In this document: positions 1-10,575 of the stretch, piece by piece | Numbering within the stretch: the stretch's first letter is position 1 | Layout of the letters: the number at the start of each line of letters is the position of its first letter | Source of the DNA: Candidatus Laterigemmans baculatus | GTDB taxonomy: Bacteria; Planctomycetota; Planctomycetia; Pirellulales; Pirellulaceae | NCBI RefSeq assembly: GCF_010367455.1 | Contig: NZ_WRPR01000013.1 | Location: 1 to 64,000 of the forward strand | Direction: 5' to 3' | Length of the DNA: 64,000 bases | Program-made: the position numbers and the translations under genes | Notes under the pieces: generated by a model | What the model saw: only the letters and a program-made list of their open reading frames with translations | What the model was told of the DNA's origin: nothing | Databases searched by the model: none

Positions 1-307
1 GTCCCGGACAGACCATCAGCCACGCCTCGACGACCTGACGGTCCGAGAGCCGCTGAACCTGGTCGGGCCGATTGCGGAGGACCAGATGGTAGTGATTCGA
101 GAGCACGGCGTAGCCGAGAATGTCGATTGCAAAGAAGCCGGCAAAGTACTTCAGACGCTCATAGAACCAGCCCCGGCGATGGGAGTAGTCGTTGCCGGTG
201 TACCAGTCGTAGCCGCAGAGAAAGCTTCGGCGGACGATGCGGTTAAAGCAGTGGTAGACGCCGATGACATCGGGGTCGAAGACGTCCGAGCGTTTGGATC
301 GGGCCAT
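1..307 (-). CDS. Y1 (IS200/RAYT-like) transposase, N-terminal part, cut by window edge
   Basis: The minus strand reads from ATG at 307 without a stop to the window edge, giving about 102 residues that begin MARSKRSDVFDPDVIGVYHC. The motif NHYHLVL near residue 75 is the HUH (His-hydrophobic-His) metal-binding signature of Y1 single-strand transposases. The start MARSKRSDVF and a YHC-x-N-R segment resemble the transposase IS200-like domain proteins common in planctomycetes. The catalytic Tyr would lie beyond the edge, so activity cannot be judged. Hairpin-forming repeats follow immediately upstream of its start, the arrangement expected of a REP-associated transposase (RAYT) and its repeats. 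The family call is firm; the RAYT label is an inference from context. Confidence 0.8.
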   Translation of the reverse strand, partial: MARSKRSDVFDPDVIGVYHCFNRIVRRSFLCGYDWYTGNDYSHRRGWFYERLKYFAGFFAIDILGYAVLSNHYHLVLRNRPDQVQRLSDRQVVEAWLMVCPG

Positions 308-589
308 GGCCGCACTCCTCTGAACGAAGGAACACTAGCCACTGTAGTGGCACCCCCTCCGATGGCAACCGAAGTTTTCGCTTAAATTTTGGGTAGTGGG
401 GCGACGGTGGAGCGGCGCTCCACCGGCGGAGTTCGCTGCGATCGCGGAAACAGCAATCGCCTCTGCCCCTCGCGCAGAAGCGGCCCGCCCCCCCCACCGA
501 AGCTGTGACCCTATCGGGCGTCATGAGCTGGGAGCAGTTCCTATGCTTGGCCTTTGCTCACCTGAAGTATCGAGAACGTCTCCTGTCGA

Positions 590-1077
590 GGGGGGCTCTG
601 ACCCCGTCTGGAGTGACCGGATCGCGGTGGTGCCCTGGCAAGTGAGTCTGGGCTCCGGCCCCGACACGTCGTTGTGGTTAGGGCTATACCCCCTGCGCGC
701 TTCTGTGGTCAGGGCTCTGACCCCTGCGCGGGTGGTCAGGGCTGGGTGGTCAGGGCTGTGACCCTTACGCAGTCATGGTCGGGGCTATGCGCGGTCGGGG
801 CTGCGACCCCTGCTCGCGATGGGCGCTGTGGGGCTGTGACCCCCTACGCGGTCGTGACCCCTGCGCAAGTGGTTAGGGCTGTGACCCCTGCGCGCGGTCA
901 CGCGCTTCTGCGGTCAGGGCTCTGCCCCTACGCGGGTGGTCAGGGCTGTGACCCCTGGGCGGTCTAGCCCCGACCGTCGTTGTGGTCAGGGCTGTGACCC
1001 TTCCGCGGTCATGGTCGGGGCTGTGGGCGGTCGCGCTGTGGGGCTGCGCTGTGGGGCTGTGACCCCTGCGCGGGGAG
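590..1077 (+). repeat. Array of GGTCAGGGCTGTGACC-type hairpin repeats
   Basis: Roughly a dozen degenerate copies of a ~26 bp unit centred on GGTCAGGGCTGTGACC and usually followed by CCTGCGCG. GGTCA and TGACC are inverted, so each unit can fold into a short hairpin. Copies all lie in the same orientation with irregular spacing. Together with the flanking stretches this fills the gene-free interval 308-1530; the ORFs that cross it have no recognisable protein character. Confidence 0.75.
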
Positions 1078-1118
1078 GTCGTGCAGTTTTTAAGTCATTT
1101 CGCAGCCCGGCTTTGGGC

Positions 1119-1195
1119 AAAAAAAAAGGCCTTCGTGAACTTTGGGGTTTCGCGCAAAATACGCGAGCTTCTAACTCCAAAAGCACACGGAGGCC
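1119..1195 (-). terminator. Long nested hairpin followed by T9 on the minus strand
   Basis: Arms 1128-1149 and 1173-1195 are imperfect inverted repeats of about 22 bp (GGCCTTCGTG against a GGCCTCCGTG-type arm). Inside them TCGCG (1150-1154) and CGCGA (1162-1166) form a second stem. On the minus strand the hairpin is followed directly by nine T (complement of A at 1119-1127), the form of an intrinsic terminator. No minus-strand gene is visible just upstream, so it could end a small RNA or be the end of a small mobile element. Confidence 0.5.
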
Positions 1196-1363
1196 GTCAT
1201 GAGTTTACACCAAGGTCGGCAAGTTAAAAACCTCGCTTTCGCCCCTTTCCGATGCCGCCGGAGGACGCCGCGTGGTTGGCGATCGACGCGAAGCTAGAGC
1301 CCGATCATCTAACGCGAGTCTTCCGCAGGCAGGTGGAGCAACTCGATCCGCAGCCCCTTCGAA

Positions 1364-1419
1364 GTGGTCAGGGCTGTGACCCCTGCGCGGTCGGTCAGGG
1401 CTGTGACCCCTGCGCGGGG
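1364..1419 (+). repeat. Two tandem GGTCAGGGCTGTGACC hairpin units
   Basis: Exact copies of GGTCAGGGCTGTGACC start at 1366 and 1393, a 27 bp period, each followed by CCTGCGCGG. They are the cleanest copies of the unit in the 590-1077 array and end about 110 bp before the DUF1553 gene start. Confidence 0.85.
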
Positions 1420-1530
1420 GAGGGGGATTTGGAGTTGCTGCGGAGCTTCGGTGCGGGCTTGGGGGGTGGGATCGGTTAGAATCGGGGGAAGGTGGTGGAT
1501 TCCAGTTGGTGGGGCTGCGGGAGTCGAGCG

Positions 1531-4500
1531 ATGACGTGGAGTCTTGGGAACACGATCCGATATGTCGTCAGCGGGAGTCGCCCCAGTGTCAGCTGGTATT
1601 CGCCCATCGCTGCATCGCTCCTCGCGTCGCTCAGCTTCGCAGCCACTGCGATACACGCTGGCGAACCAACGGAGCTTCCGCAGCTAGGTTCCCCGAATGT
1701 CGAGTTTGCGACCGATATCCAACCGCTGCTCGAAGACCACTGCCTCGATTGCCATGGCCCCGATGACCCTCAAAGTAACTTCCGCGTCGACCGCCGGCAG
1801 AGCTTGATCGACGGCGGGGAAAGCGGCGAACCGGCCGTCGTCGTCGGCAACAGCGAGGATAGCCACCTCATCAAGATCCTCATGGGCCGCGTTCCATCGC
1901 TGACAATGCCGCCCGATGGAAAGGGACTGGAGGCCGCGGAAATCAATTTGCTCCGGGCTTGGATCGATCAAGGCCTGGAGATGCCGACGACTGAACCTTC
2001 TCCCGGCAACCCCACGCCCTCCGATCATTGGTCGCTGCAACCGCTCCGTCGACCGCCCGTGCCAGAGCCGGTGCCCCACGATGCCCCCGGAGCCGATCCC
2101 GCCGCCAACCCCATCGACCGGTTCATCCTCGCCCAGCTCCAGGAGACGGGCCTCCCGCCATCTCCACCAGCGGATCCGGCCACGCTGATCCGCCGCGTTT
2201 ACCTCGACATGCTCGGCCTGCTTCCCTCCCCCAGGGAAGTCGAAGCCTTTGCGAGCGACGACCGCCCCGACGCCTACGTCCGCCTGGTCGACCGAGTCCT
2301 CGCCAGCCCTCATTACGGCGAGCGGTGGGCAAGGCACTGGCTGGACGTCGTCCGCTTCGCCGAGAGCAACGGCTACGAAACCAATCACGAACGACCAACC
2401 GCCTACCACTATCGAGACTACGTCGTCCGCGCCCTCAATCAGGACTTGCCGTTCGACCGCTTCGTCTTCGAACAGCTCGCTGGCGACACAGTCGGAGCCG
2501 ACGCAGCCACAGGATTCCTCGTCGGCGGTGCGAATGACATCGTCTCGAGCCCCGATCCGGTCCTGACGGCGATGCAGCGACAGGACGAATTGGCCGACAT
2601 GATCAACACGACAGGGACCGCACTGCTCGGCCTGAGCATCGGTTGCGCGCGGTGCCATAATCATAAATTCGACCCGGTTACCCAGCAGGACTTCTACCAA
2701 CTGCAGGCAGTCTTTGCCGGTGTACGGCACGGCGAACGACCACTCATGACTCCCCAGGTCAAAGCCAACCGCCGACAGGCGAAAGCCCTGCAAGCAGAAC
2801 TCGCCAAAGCCGACCGCCAACTGACCTGCCTGCTCGCCCCAGCCAGCCCTGCCCCAGCGTCTCGAGCCGCTCCCCCCCTGCCCCCTCGCGTGCTGTGGAT
2901 CGACGACGCACAGACACCGCCCGCCCCCCACAACCAGACCCCCAACAACCAGGCCCCGAACCTCCCCACTGTCGGCGACCAGCCGAGGCCTCGGATGCTC
3001 GCCCTGGCAGCCGCTCGCGGAGAGGGGGTGAATCCCGAAGGAACCGAGCGCGGGTGGAAGCAGGATCCCGGCGGCCCCGGCAGGCTGCCAAACGTGAGCG
3101 GTGGACGCTACACCTGGTGGGCCCACGTCCCGGGCCAAAACGTCGCCGCCTACGCTCCCAAAGTCGAAGGCGAATGGCGCGTCTGGCTGTCGTGGGGCTG
3201 TGGCTGGGACACCCACACGCCCAATGCGGTCTACCTGCTCGATCGCGACGGCGACCCCGCGACGACCGACGATCAGAAAACCATCGCCCAAGTCGATCAG
3301 CGGCGGTTCGCCGACGGCTCGGGTGAGCCCGTGGGACTGCCACTCTGGAGCGGATTCTTCGACGCCGGCACCCACTGGTTTGGAAAGCAAAGCCGCATCC
3401 TCCTCCGCGGCGGCAGCTCGGGGACCGCGATCACGGCCGATGCGATCGCACTGCAGTGGAAACCTCCCACTGCCACTCCCACAGCCACAGCCGCCGCCGC
3501 CGCCGCGCTACCCCGCCTGCGCGCGGCAGCGTCGGCAAAGCAGAACGCGGAAGCCTTCACGCCCCGCACCGCGCGATTGCTACGGATGACGATCTCCGCG
3601 ACCAATACTGAAAGCGAGCCGTGCCTCGATGAACTGGAGGTTTGGACGACGGACCAGCCGGGTCAGCCGCCCCGCAACGTCGCTCTTGCATCGGCGGGTA
3701 CCCGGGTCCGTTCCTCCGGTGACTATTCGGGGAGCCCCAAGCACCGACTCGCGCATCTCCACGACGGCCGCTATGGCAATGATCACAGCTGGATCTCCAG
3801 CACCCGAGGAGCGGGATGGGTGGAGCTCGAATTCGCCTCGCCAGTGCGGATCGACCGCGTGACCTGGGGACGTGATCGCACCGAGCACTATCGGGATCGA
3901 CTTCCGGTCGCTTACCGAATCGAAATCGCAGAGGAGCCAGGTCAGTGGCAGCTGGTGGCCAGCTCCGAGGACCGCCTGCCCGTCGGTCTGGAGGCCGATC
4001 CGTGGGGACTCCAGTTGGCACACCTCAGCCCCTCCGAAGCTCAACGCGGACACGCACTGGCCGCCCGGCGAAGCGAGCTAGAGCGCCGCATCAAGACGCT
4101 CACAACACCTTCGCAGGCCTATCTCGGACGCTTTGAAACCCCCGGGACAACCCACCGGCTGTATCGCGGCGATCCAATGGCCCCCCGCGAACCGGTGCCC
4201 CCAGACACCCTCGACATCCTCGGCTCGCTTTCCCTCTCCCTCGACGCACCCGAGCAACAGCGACGCATCGCGCTGGCGAACTCGATCATCGATCCGGCCA
4301 ATCCGTTGACTGCTCGCGTCATGGCGAATCGACTTTGGCACTATCACTTTGGCCAAGGACTCGTCGCGACTCCTTCGGATTTCGGCTCCATGGGGGCACG
4401 CCCCACGCACCCCGAGCTGCTCGACTGGCTCGCTGCCGAGCTCCGCGATGGCTTGCCGCAGCCCCAGCGCCCGGCCGAGAGGGACCCAGCCGGTGAGCAA

Positions 4501-5157
4501 GCTGCACAGGCCTCCCGCTGGTCGCTCAAGCGACTCCAGCGGCTGATCCTGTTGTCAGCCACCTACCGTCAAGCCAGCCGCCCCCTGGAGGAAGCCATGG
4601 CCCGCGACGCCGACAGCCGACTGCTGTGGCGGTTTCCGCCGCGACGACTCGAGGCCGAAGCGATTCGCGACAATATCTTGCTTGTCAGCGGAACGCTCGA
4701 CCGACGGATGGAAGGCCCGGGCTATTGGATGTTCCACCCAAATAGCAACTATGCTCGAAATTGGGTCGCCAAGGATGAATTCGGCCCGGACGCATTTCGC
4801 CGCATGCTGTATGCAATCAAGCTGCGGATGGAGCAGGATGCAGTGTTCGGCGCCTTCGACTGTCCCGATGGCGGCCAGGTGGCACCGCGGCGGACCGCAT
4901 CGACGACGCCGATCCAAGCCTTAAACCTATTCAATAGCGACTTTGTGATTGACCAAGCGGAGCGGTTTGCCGAGCGGGTTCGCCGCGCCGTTGGAGACGA
5001 TCCCCAGCGGCAGGTCACACTGGTCTTTGCCCATGCACTCGGACGGCCCCCCGAGCCCGCAGAACTCTCCGAGGCGGTCACGCTCGTGGGCGAGCATGGC
5101 TTACCCGCACTCTGCCGAGCGATCTATAATGCCAACGCCTTCTTGTTCCTGCGGTAA
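1531..5157 (+). CDS. PSCyt1/DUF1549/DUF1553 planctomycete cytochrome-like protein
   Basis: Large exported protein of about 1,208 residues. After a hydrophobic N-terminus comes a PSCyt1 (planctomycete cytochrome c) domain with a CLDCHG haem motif, then DUF1549 with [15 protein letters not shown] and a second haem-like motif [11 protein letters not shown], then a middle discoidin/F5-8-type segment, and a C-terminal DUF1553 region ([26 protein letters not shown]). Such proteins are paired with DUF1501 proteins throughout planctomycetes; the exact reaction is unknown, with roles in extracellular or periplasmic polysaccharide breakdown proposed. The DUF1501 gene follows after 11 bp, so the two form an operon. 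ATG at 1531 was preferred because GGGAG lies 8 bases upstream; GTG at 1492 is possible. Confidence 0.9.
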   Translation: MTWSLGNTIRYVVSGSRPSVSWYSPIAASLLASLSFAATAIHAGEPTELPQLGSPNVEFATDIQPLLEDHCLDCHGPDDPQSNFRVDRRQSLIDGGESGEPAVVVGNSEDSHLIKILMGRVPSLTMPPDGKGLEAAEINLLRAWIDQGLEMPTTEPSPGNPTPSDHWSLQPLRRPPVPEPVPHDAPGADPAANPIDRFILAQLQETGLPPSPPADPATLIRRVYLDMLGLLPSPREVEAFASDDRPDAYVRLVDRVLASPHYGERWARHWLDVVRFAESNGYETNHERPTAYHYRDYVVRALNQDLPFDRFVFEQLAGDTVGADAATGFLVGGANDIVSSPDPVLTAMQRQDELADMINTTGTALLGLSIGCARCHNHKFDPVTQQDFYQLQAVFAGVRHGERPLMTPQVKANRRQAKALQAELAKADRQLTCLLAPASPAPASRAAPPLPPRVLWIDDAQTPPAPHNQTPNNQAPNLPTVGDQPRPRMLALAAARGEGVNPEGTERGWKQDPGGPGRLPNVSGGRYTWWAHVPGQNVAAYAPKVEGEWRVWLSWGCGWDTHTPNAVYLLDRDGDPATTDDQKTIAQVDQRRFADGSGEPVGLPLWSGFFDAGTHWFGKQSRILLRGGSSGTAITADAIALQWKPPTATPTATAAAAAALPRLRAAASAKQNAEAFTPRTARLLRMTISATNTESEPCLDELEVWTTDQPGQPPRNVALASAGTRVRSSGDYSGSPKHRLAHLHDGRYGNDHSWISSTRGAGWVELEFASPVRIDRVTWGRDRTEHYRDRLPVAYRIEIAEEPGQWQLVASSEDRLPVGLEADPWGLQLAHLSPSEAQRGHALAARRSELERRIKTLTTPSQAYLGRFETPGTTHRLYRGDPMAPREPVPPDTLDILGSLSLSLDAPEQQRRIALANSIIDPANPLTARVMANRLWHYHFGQGLVATPSDFGSMGARPTHPELLDWLAAELRDGLPQPQRPAERDPAGEQAAQASRWSLKRLQRLILLSATYRQASRPLEEAMARDADSRLLWRFPPRRLEAEAIRDNILLVSGTLDRRMEGPGYWMFHPNSNYARNWVAKDEFGPDAFRRMLYAIKLRMEQDAVFGAFDCPDGGQVAPRRTASTTPIQALNLFNSDFVIDQAERFAERVRRAVGDDPQRQVTLVFAHALGRPPEPAELSEAVTLVGEHGLPALCRAIYNANAFLFLR

Positions 5158-5168
5158 AGCACGCGGAG

Positions 5169-6683
5169 ATGATGATGCCCCCGCCTATTTCCCCTGCCGC
5201 ACATGACCTGCTCGACCGTCGACGGTTCTTGTCTCATACCGGCACGAGCCTGGGGGCTATTGCTCTCGCCTCGCTACTCCAGGGCGAACAGCGGACGAAA
5301 GCGGGCGAAGGAAGCGCAGAGGCTAACGCAGCAGACAAGCCCTGGAACCCGACGATCGATCCCGCCCATCCGTACCGCGCTCGGCCACCGCATCACCGAG
5401 CTCGTGCCGACCAAGTCATTCTCATCTTCTGCTCCGGAGCGCTGAGTCAAGTCGATACGTTCGACTTTAAGCCCGCGCTATTCGAACACGACGGTCGACC
5501 GCTGCCCGGAGCCGATGCTCTGGTCACCTTTCAAGGAGAAAATGGAAATCTCACCCGTCCCATCCGCGAGTTTCATCCCCGCGGCGAATGCGGCAAGATG
5601 ACGAGCGAGCTGCTTCCACATCTCGGATCGCTGGCCGACGACCTGTGCTTCATTCACTCTCTGACCACGAAAACGAATACACACGGGCCAGGCGAAAACG
5701 TAATGTCGACTGGCTTCAACGTCGACGGCTTTCCTTCCATGGGCGCCTGGAGCTCGTACGCCCTGGGTAGCGAGAATAGCGACCTGCCCACCTTCATCGC
5801 CATCCCCGACCCGCGAGGCCTGCCCCAGTCCGCCGGGAATAATTGGGGCCCCGGTTTTCTCCCTGCATTATTCCAGGGGACCGCGTTCAACGCCTCGCAG
5901 CCGATCCGTTACCTCGATCCTCCCCAGTCGATTTCACCAGCCCGCGACCGCGCGACCGCCCAGTTCCTAAAAAGCCTCAACGCGCGGGATTCGCAAAACT
6001 TTGGCCGCGACAACGATCTAGCGGCTCGAATCGCCAGCTATGAATTGGCCGCACGCATGCAGCTAGCAGTTCCGCAGGTGACAAATCTGTCGCAAGAGCC
6101 CTCGCACATCCTACGCAGTTATGGAGCCGACCAGGAGAATAATAAGACTAAAGCCGCCTACGCGCGGAACTGTATTCTCGCCCGTCGGCTCATCGAGCAG
6201 GGAGTGCGTTTCGTCCAACTCTTCAATGGTGCTTATGCCATGGGGGAAGGAGTCGGCAATTGGGATGGTCATAAACAAATTGCGGATCAATATCCTGGCC
6301 ACGCAGAAATCTTAGACCAGCCCACAGCGGCCTTGATCCGGGATCTTAAACAGCGAGGCCTGCTCGAGCGGACGTTGGTCATCTTCTGTACCGAATTTGG
6401 TCGAATGCCAACGTTCCAGAAAGGAGCATCGGGACGCGATCACAATCCCGAAGGCTTTACGGCATTCCTTGCCGGCGCCGGAGTGAAAGCTCCGCTGAGC
6501 TTCGGAGCGACCGACGAATTTGGATATCGAGCTGTCGAGGATGTCGTCTCGGTGCATGATTTCCACGCCACGATCTTACATCTGCTCGGGCTCGATCACG
6601 AGCGACTGACCTACTACCACAACGGCACGCTGCGGCGGCTGACCGATGTGCATGGGCATGTGATCGAGGCGGTACTGAGCTGA
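5169..6683 (+). CDS. DUF1501 family protein with Tat-like signal
   Basis: About 504 residues, full length for DUF1501. The N-terminus carries [19 protein letters not shown], a twin-arginine-type leader. The body has the sulfatase/alkaline-phosphatase-like features of the family: [54 protein letters not shown] and GRDHNPEGF. It starts 11 bp after the DUF1553 gene and is almost certainly co-transcribed with it. DUF1501 proteins are the regular partners of PSCyt1/DUF1553 proteins; substrate unknown. Three ATGs in a row (5169, 5172, 5175) leave the exact start open. Confidence 0.9.
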   Translation: MMMPPPISPAAHDLLDRRRFLSHTGTSLGAIALASLLQGEQRTKAGEGSAEANAADKPWNPTIDPAHPYRARPPHHRARADQVILIFCSGALSQVDTFDFKPALFEHDGRPLPGADALVTFQGENGNLTRPIREFHPRGECGKMTSELLPHLGSLADDLCFIHSLTTKTNTHGPGENVMSTGFNVDGFPSMGAWSSYALGSENSDLPTFIAIPDPRGLPQSAGNNWGPGFLPALFQGTAFNASQPIRYLDPPQSISPARDRATAQFLKSLNARDSQNFGRDNDLAARIASYELAARMQLAVPQVTNLSQEPSHILRSYGADQENNKTKAAYARNCILARRLIEQGVRFVQLFNGAYAMGEGVGNWDGHKQIADQYPGHAEILDQPTAALIRDLKQRGLLERTLVIFCTEFGRMPTFQKGASGRDHNPEGFTAFLAGAGVKAPLSFGATDEFGYRAVEDVVSVHDFHATILHLLGLDHERLTYYHNGTLRRLTDVHGHVIEAVLS

Positions 6684-6707
6684 GCTCACGCCACGATCCA
6701 GACACTG

Positions 6708-7853
6708 CTACTCCAGGCTTGCTGGATCGAGCACAACGTGTTTGATCGAGCGGCGATTGTAGGTGTAGGTGAGGTGCACGCGGCCGTCGCGAGCTTGAAT
6801 GACGGCCGGATAGGAGAACTCCCCTTCCTGGCGTTCGAGCGTTAGCACCGGCCGCCAGCGGTGGCCGTCGTCGGAAAGGGCGACGTTCAGCATTTGACGG
6901 CCGCTGGGAAACTCGCCTTGCCGCGTCGTGTGGTTGTAGACCAGCAGTTGGCGTCCGTCCCGCAGCGTGACGGCATCGGTCCCGGAATTGGGGTTCGGCA
7001 GCTCGGTGGCTGCCATGTCCCCCCAAGTCCGCCCGCCGTCGCGCGACCAACTCTCGGCAAGCACTCCTTCGCGGGTGCGGCAGAGCACCTGCATCGCTCC
7101 CTCGGGATAGGTCAAGATGCTCGGCTGGATCGCATTGAAATGCTCCGCCGAGTGCGTCGGCCCAATGACTTCGACCACGTTCCACTGGCCGCCCGAAGGC
7201 GAGTCCGAGTCGCTGCGGCCGAGCCTCTCGAAGTGGACTCGCCAGCCAGCATGCTCGGTGCTCGAAGGAGCCAGGATTGAACCGTCGGCCAGCTCGATCG
7301 GCTTGTTCTTGACCGGTCCCAGCAGGTGCCCAATCCGATCGTTCTCGCCCAATCGCCGCGGCTCCGACCAACTTTTGCCGCCGTCGTCGGAGGTCATCAG
7401 CATGCCCCACCATTCGCTGGGGCTGGGGCCGACTTTATAGAACAGCAACAGCGGGCCGCGCGAAGGCTGGAACAGCACCGGGTTCCAGCACGGGTACTCG
7501 GAGCCGTTCTCAGCACCCTTTGCAGTGCCGCTTTTGGTGCCGCTTTCAGTGCCATCAGCCACTTCGACCGCTGCGGTCCAGCCGTCCGCTTCCCGCCGCG
7601 AAACCCAGATTCCGACATCCGGGTGTTTTTCGTGCGTGCCACCAAACCAAGCCGCCACGAGCCCCGACTCGGTGTCGGCGATCGTCGAGGCGTGGCACTG
7701 CGGAGTCGGAGCATCGTGGAGCTCATAGATCAGTTCGCCGTGCACGTAGCCCCGCTCCCCCTCGCTCGCCACGCTCGAGGGCGGATCGACAGCCAGAGCC
7801 GAACCGAGACTCCCAGCAGCTAAAAATCCGGCGGCTAGGAGCATCCGCAACAT
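6708..7853 (-). CDS. Secreted sialidase-like (BNR/Asp-box) glycosidase
   Basis: Exo-alpha-sialidase fold protein. Asp-box motifs are visible as SDDGGKSW, SRDGGRTW and SDDGHRW, with PQCHASTIAD and WFGGTHEKHPD near the front, as in the bacterial neuraminidase-like (sialidase/BNR) family widespread in planctomycetes. Starting at ATG 7853 gives a clean signal peptide MLRMLLAAGFLAAGSLGSAL; ATG 7928 would add 25 residues of poor character. It is the last gene of the minus-strand run of exported proteins and lies 136 bp (61 bp from the longer start) after the PIG-L deacetylase, which suits joint handling of N-acetylated or sialylated glycans. Actual substrate is unknown. Confidence 0.82.
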   Translation of the reverse strand: MLRMLLAAGFLAAGSLGSALAVDPPSSVASEGERGYVHGELIYELHDAPTPQCHASTIADTESGLVAAWFGGTHEKHPDVGIWVSRREADGWTAAVEVADGTESGTKSGTAKGAENGSEYPCWNPVLFQPSRGPLLLFYKVGPSPSEWWGMLMTSDDGGKSWSEPRRLGENDRIGHLLGPVKNKPIELADGSILAPSSTEHAGWRVHFERLGRSDSDSPSGGQWNVVEVIGPTHSAEHFNAIQPSILTYPEGAMQVLCRTREGVLAESWSRDGGRTWGDMAATELPNPNSGTDAVTLRDGRQLLVYNHTTRQGEFPSGRQMLNVALSDDGHRWRPVLTLERQEGEFSYPAVIQARDGRVHLTYTYNRRSIKHVVLDPASLE

Positions 7854-7989
7854 CGAGTGGGAGGTGACACTCGCGGATCCCGTGGCGAGCTGGGAAGGGA
7901 AACCGATTGAGATGAGCGACCAACGCATCGGAGAGTCCGCCGGACGAGGAAGTAAGGGGGGAAACAGGGAGCTGCGAATCGCGGAATGG

Positions 7990-8952
7990 TTATTTCGTCG
8001 CGCCTTCGTCCACTTCGGGAAAGAAGGGGAACAGCACGCGGATCTCTTCGGCGGTGGGTTGGCGGCCGTACTCGCAGATCTCGAAAGCTTCGGCGTACTT
8101 AACCTGGCTCGCCCGCTCCTCGCCGTACCACCGCACCAAGGCGTTGCGGTGCTGATCGGCTTCGCTGCTCTGTCGCTTGTGCCAACGCTCGCGGAGCCAC
8201 TGGCGGCGGAGTTCGGGTTTGGATTCCGGCGGAGCGGCGGCCATCGTTTCGGCGCTGCCGAGCGCCCCCCCTTCGAACGTTTGCGAGACGAGCGCCATCA
8301 GCGCGTCGACTTTCTGTTCAAAGACACCGTCGATGGCGACCGCAATGTCGGCCTGGAAGCGGTAAGGCTTCTGGAACCGGTCGCTCGAATACAGGAACAC
8401 CGGGTTTTTCTTCAGCGGCGGAGTGTCGGGGCAGAAGAAAGGTACCGAGACCATGAACGCTGCGTCCTGCACGAGAACCCCGGTGTAGCGGTGGTCCGGG
8501 TGGTAATCCCAAGGCCGGTGGGCGATCACGATGTCCGCCTCCCAGTCGCGGATCAACCGCGTGATCGTGCGGCGATTCTCCAGCGTCGGCATCAGCTCGC
8601 CGTCATGGATGTCGAGCACCTGCGAGGTCACGCCCAGATGCTTTGCTACGGCAGCCGACTCGGCGGTCCGCCGCTGGGCCAGCGCTCCGCCGGACATCTG
8701 CCAGTGGCCGATGTCGCCGTTGGTGACCGAAACCAGTTTGACATGGTGCCCAGCGGCGGCCCACATCGCCGCGGTCCCGCCGCTTTTGTATTCCGCATCA
8801 TCGGGGTGGGCTCCAAAGCAGATGATCCGCAGCTTGCCGTCGTCCGCAGCCTCCTCTTGGGCCGCTGCGAGCCCCGGGCACGCGACCGCCAGCAATAAAA
8901 GAACTCCGAACGAACGCAGGGGCCGGTACAAAAATGCGACTGAACGCGACAT
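7990..8952 (-). CDS. PIG-L family N-acetylglucosaminyl deacetylase, exported
   Basis: About 320 residues from ATG 8952 with a signal peptide (FGVLLLLAVACPGLAAAQ). The zinc-site signature GAHPDDAEYKSGG and the downstream YHPDHR motif identify the PIG-L/LmbE deacetylase family, which removes acetyl groups from GlcNAc-type sugars. Starts further upstream would overlap the PQQ gene and lose the signal peptide. It sits between a PQQ propeller protein and a sialidase, both exported, with gaps of about 50-140 bp, so an operon is likely. The specific substrate is not deducible. Confidence 0.87.
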   Translation of the reverse strand: MSRSVAFLYRPLRSFGVLLLLAVACPGLAAAQEEAADDGKLRIICFGAHPDDAEYKSGGTAAMWAAAGHHVKLVSVTNGDIGHWQMSGGALAQRRTAESAAVAKHLGVTSQVLDIHDGELMPTLENRRTITRLIRDWEADIVIAHRPWDYHPDHRYTGVLVQDAAFMVSVPFFCPDTPPLKKNPVFLYSSDRFQKPYRFQADIAVAIDGVFEQKVDALMALVSQTFEGGALGSAETMAAAPPESKPELRRQWLRERWHKRQSSEADQHRNALVRWYGEERASQVKYAEAFEICEYGRQPTAEEIRVLFPFFPEVDEGATK

Positions 8953-9001
8953 CGAGAAAAAACCTCTCGGATAGGGAGCGAGGAAAGAGTGAGAATCAAT
9001 G

Positions 9002-10396
9002 TTACTTCGAAGACGCCGCGGCGGACGAAGTCGTTTCGGAGGAAAGATCCACGCAGACGAGCTCCTTGTCGTTGCGGGCGAACACATGGCGGTAGGCATA
9101 CGCCGGATGTGCCCAGGTGACCCCCTCGCGCCGCCGCAGTTGATCGGTTGTGGGGTCGATGAGATACGCCCGACTGCGCTCGTCAAAGCCCTGCGGGGAA
9201 AGTTTGGTGATGAGCAACTCGCCGTGCTCGTTGAACATCCACACGCGGTCCCCGTTCTGCACCATGTGGATCGTCGCCCACTTCTGCGTGTCGACTGCCG
9301 TATCGTCCTGCCAGAGCTGTTCGCCGTTCTTCAGATCGAGACATCGCAAGATGCCGTTGCTGTCGACGCCGTAGATGTACCGGTCGATGATCAGGGGAGT
9401 GGAAATCAGGGCATGCAGCGCCGGACCATCCTCGTCGCGCCGATGCCAAACTTTCTCCACCCCCAGCGGTTGCTCCGTAGTCCGAAGCAGCAACGAACCT
9501 TGCTCGGCTTCGGAGCAGAACACAAGATCCGCATGCACCACCGGCGTCGCGATCGCGATCGGCCACCGCTCGGGTTTGAACGGGTATTGCCAGAGCAGTT
9601 CGCCGGAGGCCGGGGCGAGCCCCACGACCCGTTCGCCGGTCCAGCAGACCAGCACGCGTCGTTCGCCTTGATCGATCACCACCGGAGCCGAGTAGGAGGC
9701 GTCATCGTCGAGCGCCTGCCAGCGAGGTTCGCCGGAGTGTTTGTCGAGGGCCAGAATGCAGGCCTGTTTGCCGCCGATCTGCACGATCAGTAAATCATCC
9801 TCGATCAGCGGCGCCGCGGCGATTCCCCAGTTGGGCATCCGGATCTCGTATTCGCTGCGGAGGTCCCGTTTCCAGAGCACCTCTCCGCTGTCGGCCGCGA
9901 CGCAGTAGAGATTGCCGGCGGCTCCCAAACTGTACGCGCGGTTCTGCTCGACGAGCATCGCAGCTCGAGGTCCCGCTGTGTAGCTGATTCCGGCATAGGA
10001 GCAGGGATAGGTGATCGACCACAACTGCCCCCCGGTTCGCCAGTCGAAGCAGTGGATGCGCTCGCTTTCCTCCGGTTCGAGAATCCGGTCGGTTACGAAG
10101 ACTCGCCCATCAGCGACCGTCGGTCCGGAGTAACCGCTGGAGATGTTCACCCGCCAGCGGGGCGTCAGGCTTTCGGCGGGGAACCGATCGATCAGGCCCT
10201 GTTCGAACCAGACTCCATCGCGGTCGGGACCTCGCCACTGAGGCCACTCGTGCTCCTCGGCTCCCGCGGGACCGCAGAACGCGATGGTGAGCGCAACGGC
10301 CAACGCTACGGCCAACGCGACGGTGAACCTGGTGGCAAAAATCTTCTGCAGTCGGGTTCTAGCAGCGAAGTGCCGCATCGCTCCTGCCACGCCCAT
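9002..10396 (-). CDS. Secreted PQQ-like beta-propeller protein
   Basis: Beta-propeller of the PQQ/quinoprotein-like repeat family. Repeats such as WPQWRGPDRDGVW, GQLWSITYP, GEVLWKRDL, GELLWQYPF and GEQLWQDD are the usual G-x-x-x-W blades. The leader FTVALAVALAVALTIAFCGPAGA is a signal peptide. No dehydrogenase catalytic domain or haem site is visible, so this is probably a structural or binding propeller as in the many planctomycete homologues. GTG at 10579 overlaps the upstream protease stop by four bases (GTGA), which would imply coupling but put about 85 residues before the signal peptide; ATG 10396 was preferred. Confidence 0.85.
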   Translation of the reverse strand: MGVAGAMRHFAARTRLQKIFATRFTVALAVALAVALTIAFCGPAGAEEHEWPQWRGPDRDGVWFEQGLIDRFPAESLTPRWRVNISSGYSGPTVADGRVFVTDRILEPEESERIHCFDWRTGGQLWSITYPCSYAGISYTAGPRAAMLVEQNRAYSLGAAGNLYCVAADSGEVLWKRDLRSEYEIRMPNWGIAAAPLIEDDLLIVQIGGKQACILALDKHSGEPRWQALDDDASYSAPVVIDQGERRVLVCWTGERVVGLAPASGELLWQYPFKPERWPIAIATPVVHADLVFCSEAEQGSLLLRTTEQPLGVEKVWHRRDEDGPALHALISTPLIIDRYIYGVDSNGILRCLDLKNGEQLWQDDTAVDTQKWATIHMVQNGDRVWMFNEHGELLITKLSPQGFDERSRAYLIDPTTDQLRRREGVTWAHPAYAYRHVFARNDKELVCVDLSSETTSSAAASSK

Positions 10397-10575
10397 CTGG
10401 GTTTCTTCCCGTTGTTGAGGTTCCCCGAGACGCTGCCAGAGCGCCGCAGGCTTTCGCCAAAACCGCTTCCCGATCACGGGGCTCATTGTAGCCCAACGGG
10501 CCAGTGAGAAGGGGAGCCGGACGGACGACCAAGGCAGGCGGTGGTGAGGCCAGCGAAGGATGAACACCGGGGCAT

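Noticed and set aside
1684-3390. 568-codon minus-strand ORF opposite the DUF1553 gene
   Set aside because: High-GC shadow of the plus-strand gene, which has clear domains; the antisense product has no recognisable features.
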